Shown: positions 55,681 through 64,000, counted from the first letter of the stretch. The stretch is DNA of 64,000 nucleotides from Paractinoplanes ovalisporus (GCF_016834655.1 NZ_JAENHP010000002.1:558001-622000), one strand, 5' to 3'. Numbers and translations: made by a program. The notes: generated by a model from the sequence alone, not told the origin.

Positions 55681-57341
55681 CCATCGACCCGGTAACCGTC
55701 GAGATCATCCGCAACGCGCTCAACGCCGCCGCGGACGACATGAACGCCACGCTGATCCGCTCGGCCTACACCCCGATCATCTATGAGTGCGGCGACTGCG
55801 TGGTCGCGTTGCTCGACGCCGACCACCAGGTGCTGGGCCAGTCGGCCGGCCTGCCGATCTTCCTGGGCAACCTGGAGACCTGCACCCTGGCCACCGAGGA
55901 GCGCTTCGGCCGCGAGGTGTGGCAGCCGGGCGACGTCTGGATCCTCAACGACAGCTACCTCGGCGGCACCCACCTCAACGACGTGACCATCTTCGGCCCG
56001 GTCTTCGTCGACGAGACGCTGGTCGGTTTCACGGCCTCACGCGCCCACTGGATCGACGTGGGCTCGAAGGACCCGGGCGGCTCGATGGACTCGGTCAACA
56101 TCTTCCAGGAGGGCCTGCGCCTGGGCCCGCAGAAGCTGGTGTCGGGCGGCGTCGAGGAGCGCTCGGTCACCGACACGATCGCGACCAACGTACGGTTCCC
56201 CTACCCGACGACCGGCGACATGCACGCGATGATGGCCTGCATCCAGATGGGCGACCGGCGGCTGCAGGAGATCGTGCGCCGGTTCGGCCTGGACGTGCTG
56301 GAGCAGGCCCGCGACGAGATCTTCCACCAGACCGAGCTGCTCGAACGCGCGGTCATCGCGAAGATCCCGGACGGTGTCTACAGCGCCGAAGGGGTGCTCG
56401 ACAACGACGGCGTCGACCTCGACACCCCGGTCCCGATCCGGCTGAAGATCTCGGTGTCGGGCGAGGACATCGACTTCGACGTCACCGAGTCGGCCGACCA
56501 GACCGTGGGCCCGGTCAACTGCGGCGTCTCGCAGGCCGTGTCGGCGCTCCGGGTCGGCTACAAGCTGCTGGTCAGTCCCGACCTGCCCGGCAACGGCGGC
56601 TCGTTCCGCTCGATGACCACCCAGGTGCGGGAGGGCTCGGTGCTCGGCGCGCGGTCGCCCGCGGCCTGCCAGTGGTACTTCTCGCACCTCGGCCTGCTGA
56701 TCGACATGGTGGCCCGGGCGCTGGCCCCGGCCATGCCCGACCAGGTGGCCGGGGCCAGCCACGGCGACTCGATGATCATCCTGTCGGCCGGCACCGACCC
56801 GCGGGTCAAGCGCGAGTTCGTCAGCCTCGAGGCCACCGTCGGCGGCTGGGGCGGGTGGAACGGCTCGGACGGCGAGAGCGCGCTGATCAACAACGTGAAC
56901 GGCTCGCTCAAGGACATCCCGGTCGAGGTGTACGAGACCCGCTACCCGTGGCGGATCAACGAGTACCGCATCCGGCCCGACTCCGGCGGCTCGGGCAAGT
57001 GGCGCGGCGGCAACGGCGTGGTCCGCGAGTACGAGGCGCAGACCGACCTCACCGTCTCGCTCTGGTTCGAGCGTTCCCGGCAGCCGGCCTGGGGCCTGTT
57101 CGGCGGCGAGGACGCGGTCGGCCCCGAGGTCGTCATCAACCCCGGCCGCCCCGACGAGCGGCGCATCCTGAAGATCAACGGGATGCCTCTGAAGAAGGGC
57201 GACGTGGTGCGCTGCGCGACCGGCGGCGGGGGCGGCTACGGCGACCCCACCGAACGCTCGGCCGACGACGTGCGGGCCGACGTGCTCGACCACAACATCA
57301 CCGCCGAGGCCGCCCGCAACCGCTACGGCATCGGCGCCTGA
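55677..57341 (+). CDS. hyuB: Hydantoinase B / oxoprolinase family protein (second copy)
   Basis: 554-aa HyuB. TVEIIRNALNAAADDMNATL, GDVWILNDSYLGGTHLNDVT, TVGPVNCGVSQAVSAL and the C-terminal GGGGGYGDPTERSADDV are intact family landmarks. GTG 55677 overlaps the hyuA stop by 4 bases. Its 3' end overlaps a small convergent gene by 19 bases. Confidence 0.96.
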   Translation: MTIDPVTVEIIRNALNAAADDMNATLIRSAYTPIIYECGDCVVALLDADHQVLGQSAGLPIFLGNLETCTLATEERFGREVWQPGDVWILNDSYLGGTHLNDVTIFGPVFVDETLVGFTASRAHWIDVGSKDPGGSMDSVNIFQEGLRLGPQKLVSGGVEERSVTDTIATNVRFPYPTTGDMHAMMACIQMGDRRLQEIVRRFGLDVLEQARDEIFHQTELLERAVIAKIPDGVYSAEGVLDNDGVDLDTPVPIRLKISVSGEDIDFDVTESADQTVGPVNCGVSQAVSALRVGYKLLVSPDLPGNGGSFRSMTTQVREGSVLGARSPAACQWYFSHLGLLIDMVARALAPAMPDQVAGASHGDSMIILSAGTDPRVKREFVSLEATVGGWGGWNGSDGESALINNVNGSLKDIPVEVYETRYPWRINEYRIRPDSGGSGKWRGGNGVVREYEAQTDLTVSLWFERSRQPAWGLFGGEDAVGPEVVINPGRPDERRILKINGMPLKKGDVVRCATGGGGGYGDPTERSADDVRADVLDHNITAEAARNRYGIGA

Positions 57342-57721
57342 CCGGTTCCCGCGCCGGTCCCGTCGTCCGCGGAGGGGCCGGCGCGGTAGGGCCAGGTGGC
57401 CAGGAGCTGCTCGGCGTACGCCACGGCCTCGTGCACGTCGCTGGTCTGGTGCATGATGGTCGCTCCCCGGTGGCTGCGGTTCTCGCCCCACCACACCAGG
57501 AAGCTGTCCGGAACCGTCGCCACCCCGAGCAGGACCGGCGGCTGCGTGGCCGGCTCGGCCGGATCGCCGAAACGCAGCGTGAACATGCTGATGTAGGGCG
57601 GGAACCGGCCGAGCGAGCTGGCCGCGGTCGCCCGCACCAGCACGGCCATCAGCCGCCCGACCTCGTCGCGTTCACCGTCGACGCGGGCCTGCAACTCGGA
57701 CCAGCCGCTCACCGGGGACAC
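57323..57721 (-). CDS. Hypothetical protein, 132 aa
   Basis: Small soluble protein with no recognised domain; SMFTLRFGDPAEPATQPPVL, SFLVWWGENRSHRGATIMHQ and VHEAVAYAEQLLATWP suggest a compact alpha/beta fold. GTG 57721 with GGAAGC about 9 bases upstream. It lies between hyuB and the flavin-binding protein gene, convergent with the former. Confidence 0.68.
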   Translation of the reverse strand: MSPVSGWSELQARVDGERDEVGRLMAVLVRATAASSLGRFPPYISMFTLRFGDPAEPATQPPVLLGVATVPDSFLVWWGENRSHRGATIMHQTSDVHEAVAYAEQLLATWPYRAGPSADDGTGAGTGQAPMP

Positions 57722-57795
57722 GGGACCAGCTTCCTCTGCTTTCGCACAATGGGAAAGCAGAGGGCGGTCCGCGGCCGGCGGGGGAGTATCGGCTC

Positions 57796-58359
57796 ATGAA
57801 GGTGCATGAACGGATCGACGGGCGGCTGCGGACATTCATCGAGGCGCAGCCGATGTTCTTCGTGGCGACCGCGCCCACCGGGCCGGGTGGGCGGGTCAAC
57901 GTCTCGCCCAAGGGGATGGCCGGCACGTTCGTGGTGCTCGACGAGCTCCGGGTGGCCTACCTCGACTATCACGGCAGCGGCGCCGAGACGATCGCCCACC
58001 TCACCGAGAACGGCCGGATCACGCTGATGTTCTGTGCCTTCCAGGGGCCGCCGAACATCGTGCGGCTGCACGGCCAGGGGCGGGCGGTGCCGGTCGGCGA
58101 GCCGGAGCACGCCGAGCTGCTGAAGCTGTTCCCGGCGCCGCCCGACACGCACGGCGTCCGTTCGGTGATCGACGTCGCGGTCGACCGGGTAAGCGACAGC
58201 TGCGGCTACTCGGTTCCGCTCATGTCCTACGAGGGCGACCGCGACCTGCTGATCCGTTCCCACGAGCGGCGCAGCGACGACGACCTCGCCGAATACCGCC
58301 GCGTGAAGAACGCGGTCAGCATCGACGGCCGCCCCACCATCTTCGCCCCGGACGCCTGA
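57796..58359 (+). CDS. Pyridoxamine 5'-phosphate oxidase-family flavin-binding protein
   Basis: 187-aa FMN-binding split-barrel protein. PMFFVATAPTGPGGRVNVSP, SGAETIAHLTENGRITLMFC, PNIVRLHGQGRAV and SCGYSVPLMSYEGDR match the actinobacterial branch. Family members bind FMN or F420 and reduce small molecules or degrade heme. The ATG is at 57796, and the gene is divergent from the small hypothetical gene. Confidence 0.9.
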   Translation: MKVHERIDGRLRTFIEAQPMFFVATAPTGPGGRVNVSPKGMAGTFVVLDELRVAYLDYHGSGAETIAHLTENGRITLMFCAFQGPPNIVRLHGQGRAVPVGEPEHAELLKLFPAPPDTHGVRSVIDVAVDRVSDSCGYSVPLMSYEGDRDLLIRSHERRSDDDLAEYRRVKNAVSIDGRPTIFAPDA

Positions 58360-58450
58360 CCGGAGCCGCCTCTCACGCGGTGAGCGACCCCGGGCCGCCG
58401 TTCGCGCGGTGAGCGACCCCCGGCCCGGCGCTTACGCGGTGAGCGATCCC
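58360..58450. repeat. Three copies of an ALDH gene 3' end
   Basis: CGCGGTGAGCGA occurs at about 58376, 58404 and 58435. The last is the reverse complement of the final codons and stop of the aldehyde dehydrogenase gene (GWGSLTA end); the other two are degenerate copies beyond the stop. Confidence 0.82.
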
Positions 58451-59910
58451 CAGCCTGATGATTCGCCGGCGGGGGAGCGGTGCTGCGGGACGTGCCACGG
58501 GTTGTCGTCGCGCAGCGGCTCGGGCAGCAGCGACGGCGGGCAGTCCTGATAGACGACCGGGCGCAGGAAACGGCCGATGGCCGCGGTGCCGACCGACGTG
58601 ATGGTCGGGTTGGTGGTCGCCGGGAACGGGCCGCCGTGCTGCATCGCCGGGGTCACGGCGACACCGGTCGGCCAGCCGTTGAACAACACCCGGCCGGCCA
58701 GCGCCCGCAGTGCGGACACCAGCTCGTGCAGCCAGGGCGAGTCCTCGCCCGCGCCGACGTGCACACCGGCCGTCAGCGAACCCTCGACCAGCTCGGTCAG
58801 CGCCTCGCCGAGCGGCTCGCCGGGGGTGTAGCGGACCACGATCGACAGCGGGCCGAACGCCTCCTGCAGCAGGGTCTCGCGGTGCTCGAGCAGGGTGGCC
58901 AGGTCGGTCTCGACCAGCGTCGGGGTCACGCCGTCGGGCGTGACGCCGCCCTCGACGACGACGGTGACTCCGGGGGTGCCGAGCACCTCGTCGCGGCGAC
59001 GCGCATACCCGTCCGCGATGCCCTGGTGCAGCAGCCGGTGCGGCGCGACCGAGGCGAAGGCCTCCGGCGCGGGGAGGCCGGCCGGGACGAACAGCAGGCC
59101 GGGCTTGGTGCACAGCTGGCCGGCGGAACCGCTGACACTCGCGGCGAACCCGTCCGCGATCCCGGACGCCCGCTCGGCCAGGGCGTCGGGCGTGACGATC
59201 ACCGGGTTGAGGCTGCCCAGTTCGCCGTAGAACGGGATCGGGCGCGGCCGGGCGGCGGCGATCGCGGCCAGGGCCTGACCGCCGGCGAGCGAACCGGTGA
59301 ACGAGGCGGCGGCGATCCGCTCGTCCTTCAGCGCGGCCACCCCCTCGTCCTGGCCGTGGACCACGCCGAGCGCGCCGGCGGGCAGGGCCGTGTTCAGGAC
59401 CTCGGCCGTGCGGTCGGACAGCCGCGGGTGGCCGGGGTGGGCCTTCACGACCACGGGACAGCCGGCCGCGAGGGCCGACGCGGTGTCGCCGCCCGCCACC
59501 GAGAACGCGAACGGGAAGTTGCTGGCTGCGAAGTTGAGCACCGGGCCGAGCGGCACCAGGTAGCGCCGCAGGTCGGGCCGCGGCCCCAGGACGAAGTCGG
59601 GATCGGCGGCGTCGAGGCGTACGTCAAGGAACTCGCCGGCCGCCGCCACCTCGGCGAAAAGCTTGAGTTGCACCGCCGTCCGTTTGATCTCGCCGCGCAG
59701 GCGCGGCTCGGTCAGGCCGGTCTCCGCCATGGCGAGGGGGACGAGTTCGTCGGCGGCGGCCAGAAGCGCCTCGGCCGCCGCGACGAGGGCCCGGGCGCGG
59801 TCGCGGGGCGGCATCGCGGCGAGAGCGGGAGCGGCGTCGGCGGCTGCGGCGAGAACGGAAGCGGCGTCCGCGCGAACGGCGTCGGCGGCCGCGGCGGTCT
59901 CGGAAGTCAT
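58432..59910 (-). CDS. 2-oxoglutarate semialdehyde dehydrogenase-type ALDH
   Basis: 492-aa NAD(P)+ aldehyde dehydrogenase. Catalytic Cys in SAGQLCTKPGLL, Glu in YGELGSLNPVIV, cofactor Lys region VVVKAHPGHPRLS, and LGPVLNFAASNFPFAFSVAG, typical of KGSADH enzymes that oxidise 2-oxoglutarate semialdehyde to 2-oxoglutarate. It is the last gene of the hydroxyproline operon and supplies the final step. The C-terminus carries a short tail (GESSGWGSLTA) that is copied downstream. Confidence 0.92.
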   Translation of the reverse strand: MTSETAAAADAVRADAASVLAAAADAAPALAAMPPRDRARALVAAAEALLAAADELVPLAMAETGLTEPRLRGEIKRTAVQLKLFAEVAAAGEFLDVRLDAADPDFVLGPRPDLRRYLVPLGPVLNFAASNFPFAFSVAGGDTASALAAGCPVVVKAHPGHPRLSDRTAEVLNTALPAGALGVVHGQDEGVAALKDERIAAASFTGSLAGGQALAAIAAARPRPIPFYGELGSLNPVIVTPDALAERASGIADGFAASVSGSAGQLCTKPGLLFVPAGLPAPEAFASVAPHRLLHQGIADGYARRRDEVLGTPGVTVVVEGGVTPDGVTPTLVETDLATLLEHRETLLQEAFGPLSIVVRYTPGEPLGEALTELVEGSLTAGVHVGAGEDSPWLHELVSALRALAGRVLFNGWPTGVAVTPAMQHGGPFPATTNPTITSVGTAAIGRFLRPVVYQDCPPSLLPEPLRDDNPWHVPQHRSPAGESSGWGSLTA

Positions 59911-59952
59911 GGATGAATCCCCTCAGAGGTGCAGAACGCTCCAAAGAGCGGT

Positions 59953-60954
59953 CTAGAACGCGAAGCCGGTCGGATAGGGGTCGGACGGGTCGAGCAGGTA
60001 CTGCCCGATGCCGGTCACCCAGGCCCGCCCGGTGATGGTCGGCACCACCGCGGCCCGCCCGGCCACCGTGGTCTCCCCGATGAGCCGCCCGGTGAAACGG
60101 CTGCCGATGAACGACTCGTTGACGAAGTCCTGCCCGATCCCCAGCTCACCGCGCGCCCACAGCTCGGCCATGCGGGCCGACGTGCCGGTGCCGCAGGGCG
60201 ACCGGTCGAACCAGCCCGGGTGGATCGCCATCGCGTGCCGGGACAGCCGCGCGTCGGAGCCGGGCGCGATGAACTCGACGTGGTGGCAGTGGTCGACACC
60301 CTCGATGGTCGGGTGCGAGGGCGGATCCTGCTTGTTGATCGCGTCCATGATGGCCAGGCCGGCGTCGGCGATGTCACGCTGGCGGGCCCGGTCGAACGGC
60401 AGGCCGACCGCGTCGAGGTCGACCATGGCGTAGAAGTTGCCGCCGAAGGCCAGGCTGTACGGCACCGAACCCAGCCCGGGGACCTCGATCGTCGCGTCGA
60501 GCCGCTCGCAGTAGGACGGCACGTTCTCGAGCGTCACCGACTCGGCGTGCCCGTCCTTGACCTGCACGGTCGCGACGACGAGCCCGGCCGGGGTGTCGAG
60601 CCGGATCGTCGTCACCGGTTCGGTGACCGCCACCATGCCGGTCTCGACCAGCACGGTGGCGACCCCGATGGTGCCGTGCCCGCACATCGGCAGGCAGCCC
60701 GACACCTCGATGTAGACGACGCCGAAGTCCGCGTCGGGGCGGGTCGGCGGCTGCAGGATGGCCCCGCTCATCGCCGCGTGGCCGCGAGGTTCGTTCATCA
60801 GAAGCTCCCGTACGCCGTCCAGGTGCTCGATGAAGTGCAGGCGCCGCTCGTTCATGGTCGCCCCGGGGATGGTGCCGAGGCCCGCGGTGACAACCCGGGT
60901 CGGCATCCCCTCGGTGTGCGAGTCGACGGCCGAGAACATCCGCGAGGCGCGCAT
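59953..60954 (-). CDS. 4-hydroxyproline 2-epimerase (proline racemase family)
   Basis: 333-aa enzyme that converts trans-4-hydroxy-L-proline to cis-4-hydroxy-D-proline. Both catalytic Cys are present (LPMCGHGTIG and RSPCGTGTSARM), which distinguishes it from the dehydratase branch that has Thr at one of them. Other family marks are SHTEGMPTRVV, AFGGNFYAMVDL and GSRFTGRLIGETTVAG. Neighbours complete the pathway, so the epimerase role is well supported. Confidence 0.93.
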   Translation of the reverse strand: MRASRMFSAVDSHTEGMPTRVVTAGLGTIPGATMNERRLHFIEHLDGVRELLMNEPRGHAAMSGAILQPPTRPDADFGVVYIEVSGCLPMCGHGTIGVATVLVETGMVAVTEPVTTIRLDTPAGLVVATVQVKDGHAESVTLENVPSYCERLDATIEVPGLGSVPYSLAFGGNFYAMVDLDAVGLPFDRARQRDIADAGLAIMDAINKQDPPSHPTIEGVDHCHHVEFIAPGSDARLSRHAMAIHPGWFDRSPCGTGTSARMAELWARGELGIGQDFVNESFIGSRFTGRLIGETTVAGRAAVVPTITGRAWVTGIGQYLLDPSDPYPTGFAF

Positions 60955-60955
60955 G

Positions 60956-61876
60956 TCAGGCCGCCTTGGCCGCGGCGAGGGCGGCGACGGCCCGCTTGGT
61001 CTCGGCCTCGACCTGCGCCTGGTGCTCGGGAGTGAGCGCGCCGCGCGGGGGGCGGCACGGACCGCCGTAGCGCCCGATGAGGTCCATGCTGAGCTTGATC
61101 GCCTGGACGAACTCCGTACGGGAATCCCAGCGGAACACCGCCACGAGGTGCTGGTAGAGCTCGCGCGCCTCGGCGACCTTCCCCTCCAGCATGAGGTCGT
61201 AGAGGCGGACCGACTCGGCCGGGAACACGTTCGGGAAGCCGGCGAACCAGCCCACCGCGCCGTCCACCATCAGCTCGAAGAGCACGTCGTCGGCGCCGGC
61301 CACGACGTCGATCCCGCACTTCTCGCGGATCTCGAACAGCCGCCGCACGTCACCGCTGAACTCCTTGATCGCCACCACCTGGGGGATCTGCGCGATCTCG
61401 GCGACCAGGTCGGGCACCAGGTCGACCTTGGTGTCGAACGGGTTGTTGTAGATCATCATCGGCAGCCCGGCCTCGGCGATCTTCGTGTAGTGCTCGACCA
61501 CCTGGGTGCCGCTGGCCCGGTACATGGTCGGCGGCAGCGCCAGCACGCCGGTCGCGCCGTCCTCGCCCGCGAGCTCGGCCCACTTCTTGGCCTGGTGCCA
61601 GCCCGGGCCGTGCACACCCGCGATCACCGTGCCGCGCCCGGCCACCGCCTCGACCGCGACCTGCACGACCCGGCGGCGCTCCTCGTCGGTCAAGGAGGAG
61701 TATTCGCCCAGCGAGCCGTTGGGGCCGACGCCGTGGCAGCCGTTGCTGATCAGCCAGTCGCAGTGCTCGGCGTACTTGTCGAAGTCGACGGCGAGCCCGG
61801 CCGGCGCGGACGGGTCCTCCTTGTAGGGCAGCGCGGTGGCGACGACGACGCCGCGCAGGTCGGGGGTGGTGGTCAT
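60956..61876 (-). CDS. DapA-family 1-pyrroline-4-hydroxy-2-carboxylate deaminase
   Basis: 306-aa member of the dihydrodipicolinate synthase superfamily. GVGPNGSLGEYSSLTDEER, GVLALPPTMYR, MMIYNNPFDTKVDLV and the Schiff-base Lys in VVAIKEFSGDVRRL. In hydroxyproline operons this protein deaminates 1-pyrroline-4-hydroxy-2-carboxylate to 2-oxoglutarate semialdehyde. ATG 61876 overlaps the upstream FAD protein stop by 4 bases. Confidence 0.92.
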   Translation of the reverse strand: MTTTPDLRGVVVATALPYKEDPSAPAGLAVDFDKYAEHCDWLISNGCHGVGPNGSLGEYSSLTDEERRRVVQVAVEAVAGRGTVIAGVHGPGWHQAKKWAELAGEDGATGVLALPPTMYRASGTQVVEHYTKIAEAGLPMMIYNNPFDTKVDLVPDLVAEIAQIPQVVAIKEFSGDVRRLFEIREKCGIDVVAGADDVLFELMVDGAVGWFAGFPNVFPAESVRLYDLMLEGKVAEARELYQHLVAVFRWDSRTEFVQAIKLSMDLIGRYGGPCRPPRGALTPEHQAQVEAETKRAVAALAAAKAA

Positions 61877-63318
61877 GCGGACTCCTCGGGGTGGTTGGCC
61901 GCGGCCAGCTCGCCCATCCGCACGAACGCCGCCAGCGGGCGGCTCGCGGTGCGGCCGGGGTCGAGCAGGCCGCCGGTGTGGCGGTGCAGAAGCTCTTCGA
62001 CGGTGCGCCCGCAGACCCGGCCCTGGCAGACGCCCAGGCCGGCGCGGGTGCTGAGTTTGAGGGAGCGCAGGCCGCGCGACCCGGTGGCGGCGGCGCCGGC
62101 TTTCAGATCGCCGGCGGTCACCTCCTCGCAGCGGCAGACGACTGTGTCGTCGCCCAGCCAGCCGGCCCAGCCCGGGCGGATGCCGTGGGCCCGTTCGAGC
62201 CGGTCGGCGAAGCGCTGGTTGTCCCGCCGCGCGCGGCGCTGTTCCTCCGTGACGCCGACGTTCGCTGTGCCGGCGGCGCTTGTGCTGGCGGCGCTTGTTG
62301 TGGCGGCGTTCGCTGCGGCCAGGCCGGCGATGACGCCCTCGGCCAGGGCCAGGTCGGCGCCCCCGATGCCGGTGATCTCGCCCGCCGCATAGACGCCGGG
62401 GACGCTGGTGCGGCCGTTCTCGTCGGTGACGACCGCCCCGTACGCGTCGAGCCCGCACCCGGCCGAGACCGCGAGCTCGGTGCGGGGCACAAAGCCGTGG
62501 CTGACACAGACCGCGTCGACGTCGAGCCGGCGTTCGGTGCCGGGGACGGGCGCCCACTCCGGGTCGAGCCGGGCCACGGTCACCGCGGTCACGCGGTCGG
62601 TGCCGTGGGCGGCGATCACCGCGGTGCCGGTGCGGTAGGGGATCCGGTTGCGCGCCAGATCCCGTACGTATCCGGCCAGCTCACCCGCCTTGTGCCGGGT
62701 GGACAGAAGCTCGGCCGGCCGCGCGGTCCACGCCTTCCGCAGCCGTGACCAGCCGTTCGCCTCGAACACCCCGACGACCCCGGCTCCCGTACGCAGGAGG
62801 CTCGACGCCACCGGAAGCAGGAACGGCCCCGCCCCGGCCACCAGCACGCGCCGCCCGACGGCGATCCGCTCGGCCTTGGCCAGCGCCTGGGCCGCCCCCG
62901 CGGTGAACACACCCGGCAGATCCCAGCCGGGGAAGGGCAGAGTCCGCTCGTACGCCCCGGTCGCGAGCACCAGAGCTTTCGGCGCGAAGGTCCGCGGGGT
63001 GCGCTCGTTGCCGTCGGCCGGCCCGACCAGCACGTGGAGGGTGGGCGGCCGGTCGTCGTGCCGTTCGGCCAGCCAGACCTGCGCGTCGGTCAGCAGCTCC
63101 TGGCCGCGCAACGCCGTGAATTTGTCCCAGCCGTGGTGCAGGACGCGCTCGTCGGCGGCGGGCCGTTCGGCCGGGAGGTGCCGCCAGTATTGCCCGCCCG
63201 CATCGCCGGCCGCGTCCAGGAGCACGACCTGGGCTCCGGCGCGCCGGGCAGCGTCGGCCGCGGCCAGTCCCGCCGGGCCTGCCCCGACTACCAGCACATC
63301 GGGAGTTTCGACGCTCAT
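61873..63318 (-). CDS. D-hydroxyproline dehydrogenase, NAD(P)/FAD subunit
   Basis: 481-aa flavoprotein like the alpha subunit of opine or D-hydroxyproline dehydrogenases. N-terminal VLVVGAGPAGLAAADAA, then KALVLATGAYERTLPFPGWD and RVLVAGAGPFLLPVASSLL, and a C-terminal Cys-rich bfd-type region (TVVCRCEEVTAGD, GLGVCQGRVCGRTVEEL) that binds an iron-sulfur cluster. It oxidises cis-4-hydroxy-D-proline with its partners. ATG 63318. Confidence 0.92.
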   Translation of the reverse strand: MSVETPDVLVVGAGPAGLAAADAARRAGAQVVLLDAAGDAGGQYWRHLPAERPAADERVLHHGWDKFTALRGQELLTDAQVWLAERHDDRPPTLHVLVGPADGNERTPRTFAPKALVLATGAYERTLPFPGWDLPGVFTAGAAQALAKAERIAVGRRVLVAGAGPFLLPVASSLLRTGAGVVGVFEANGWSRLRKAWTARPAELLSTRHKAGELAGYVRDLARNRIPYRTGTAVIAAHGTDRVTAVTVARLDPEWAPVPGTERRLDVDAVCVSHGFVPRTELAVSAGCGLDAYGAVVTDENGRTSVPGVYAAGEITGIGGADLALAEGVIAGLAAANAATTSAASTSAAGTANVGVTEEQRRARRDNQRFADRLERAHGIRPGWAGWLGDDTVVCRCEEVTAGDLKAGAAATGSRGLRSLKLSTRAGLGVCQGRVCGRTVEELLHRHTGGLLDPGRTASRPLAAFVRMGELAAANHPEESA

Positions 63319-63376
63319 CGGGCGCTCGCTCGGAGTGATGTGGCGACCGGAGAGCTGGTGCTCGGCGTTCCGGATG

Positions 63377-63688
63377 TCACTGCGGCTCTCCCGTCGTGAT
63401 CGTGTCGCCGTCGACGGCTCGGCGCTGACAAGCCCGCACGTCGGCCAGGTCGTTCACGGTGACGAGGCAGTCGTGGCAGACGCCGATGCCGCAGAAGACG
63501 CCACGCGGACGGCCGTGGCGGGTGGTTCGCCAGGTGAGCCGGCCCGCGCCGAGCAGCACGCCGGCGACCGTCTGGCCTTCGACGCCGCGCACCGGCTCCC
63601 CGTCGACGATCAGCGTGATCGGGGACGTCGGCCCAGGTCGAACCGGGTCTGCATCGGGTCCCAGGCGGGCCGGTCCGGTCGTCGTCAC
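63377..63688 (-). CDS. Small (2Fe-2S)-binding subunit of the dehydrogenase
   Basis: 103-aa protein with a 2Fe-2S ferredoxin-type N-terminal half; the Cys cluster is GVFCGIGVCHDCLVTVN with a fourth Cys in VRACQRRAV. It matches the gamma subunit of heterotrimeric opine/D-hydroxyproline dehydrogenases. There is a 58-base gap to the larger subunit and about 90 bases from the upstream FAD subunit. Confidence 0.9.
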   Translation of the reverse strand: MTTTGPARLGPDADPVRPGPTSPITLIVDGEPVRGVEGQTVAGVLLGAGRLTWRTTRHGRPRGVFCGIGVCHDCLVTVNDLADVRACQRRAVDGDTITTGEPQ

Positions 63689-63777
63689 GTCAGTAGTATG
63701 TCACACAGCACTGGCGAAAGGCGATACACGCGTGGCCGCGATCCCGTGGGAGACGACGCACGGCCCGCTGGTGTGAG
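63689..63777 (-). promoter_or_regulatory. Spacer between dehydrogenase subunit genes
   Basis: 89-base gap inside the operon. It contains AGTATGTCACACAGC, which faintly resembles GntR/FCD-type operator half-sites. An internal promoter for the last five genes is possible; no strong -35/-10 was found. Confidence 0.35.
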
Positions 63778-64000
63778 TCAGGCCGGCTGGAGGTGGGGGA
63801 GCAGGGTCGGGCGGTCCACGGCGAAGGCGGCCGGGTCCAGCGTCGGCGGCCGGCCCACCATCAGGTCGGTCAGCAGTTCGCCGGTCGCGGTCGACAGCAC
63901 GATGCCGGCGCCTTCGTGACCGGTCGCGTGCCACAGGCCGGTCAGCCGCGGGTCGGGACCGATCACCGGCAGATGGTCGGGGACGAAGGGGCGGAATCCC
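63778..64000 (-). CDS. FAD-dependent amino-acid dehydrogenase subunit (5' end outside window)
   Basis: Only the last 73 residues are visible; the N-terminus lies beyond base 64000. GFRPFVPDHLPVIGPDPRL followed by GLWHATGHEGAGIVLSTATG is the C-terminal FAD-binding stretch of DAO-type oxidases/dehydrogenases (beta subunit of D-hydroxyproline dehydrogenase or sarcosine-oxidase-like). As the first visible gene of the operon it is probably the catalytic subunit. Confidence 0.85.
   Translation of the reverse strand, partial: GFRPFVPDHLPVIGPDPRLTGLWHATGHEGAGIVLSTATGELLTDLMVGRPPTLDPAAFAVDRPTLLPHLQPA

Noticed and set aside
63689..63777. Definite GntR operator for the hydroxyproline operon
   Set aside because: The half-site is too weak and the regulator gene is not in the window; kept only as a low-confidence spacer entry.

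Overview
This is a high-GC actinobacterial chromosome segment, most likely from Actinoplanes or a close relative in Micromonosporaceae. That assignment is inference from style, not from a marker gene. The evidence is GTG and TTG starts with purine-rich ribosome binding sites, many LuxR-type two-component pairs, secreted CBM2 and GH18 proteins, SAV-style small DUF proteins, and very frequent CGTACG hexamers. No rRNA, integrase, transposase, phage structural gene or CRISPR array was seen.

Layout. At 1-6.6 kb there is the 3'-truncated end of a large cyclase/AAA regulator (minus strand), a hypothetical protein, a CBM2 secreted protein behind a perfect CebR-type palindrome, a ThuA-like protein and a GGDEF protein. 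At 6.8-11.5 kb a minus-strand operon encodes a UvrA-like (DrrC-type) ATPase, an APH-fold kinase and a MATE exporter, which looks like a self-protection or drug-tolerance unit. At 11.6-26.5 kb there is a flavin monooxygenase/TetR pair, small conserved proteins, two NarL-type two-component systems, a DMT transporter carrying an in-frame repeat insertion, a GH18-CBM13 chitinase, an enoyl-CoA hydratase-like protein, membrane proteins, and an SDR facing an FAD oxidoreductase. At 26.5-28 kb lies a geranylgeranyl-reductase-like FAD monooxygenase.

The most unusual region is 28.3-30.3 kb. A 39-codon candidate small gene with its own promoter and terminator is followed by an array of 14 predicted tRNAs: Pro, Ala, Gly, Leu, Thr, Leu, Ala, Ser, Lys, Val, His, Tyr, Arg and Cys. 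Thirteen of the 14 anticodons match codons ending in C or G. Several tRNAs are non-canonical (Leu anticodons on short-variable-loop bodies, C at position 33, an odd T-loop). The spacers are low-complexity tandem repeats and include remnants of tRNA 3' halves. NAD kinase lies just downstream.

At 31-36 kb there is a third two-component system, a 629-residue protein with an HEATH zinc-protease motif, and a coupled small TM protein resembling the EACC1 partner of actinobacterial conflict systems. From 35.8 to 49.1 kb two divergent operons form one catabolic locus: hyuA-hyuB-amidohydrolase on the minus strand, and ABM protein, binding protein, ABC ATPase, permease, HyuA-like, S-methyl-thiohydantoin-desulfurase-like protein and PucR regulator on the plus strand. 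This suggests uptake and opening of a hydantoin-like or other cyclic-amide substrate. A second hyuAB pair is at 53.6-57.3 kb. TetR, hemerythrin, DUF4352 and M17 peptidase genes lie between. The right end (58.4-64 kb, minus strand) is a nearly complete 4-hydroxyproline catabolic operon: D-hydroxyproline dehydrogenase subunits, hydroxyproline 2-epimerase, a DapA-family deaminase and 2-oxoglutarate semialdehyde dehydrogenase.

A theme across the window is partial tandem duplication of gene ends at gene junctions, in at least six places. It seems to be how many of the intergenic spacers arose. Coding frames were chosen by family resemblance, ribosome binding sites and start/stop overlaps; long open frames opposite real genes are common at this GC content and were left out.
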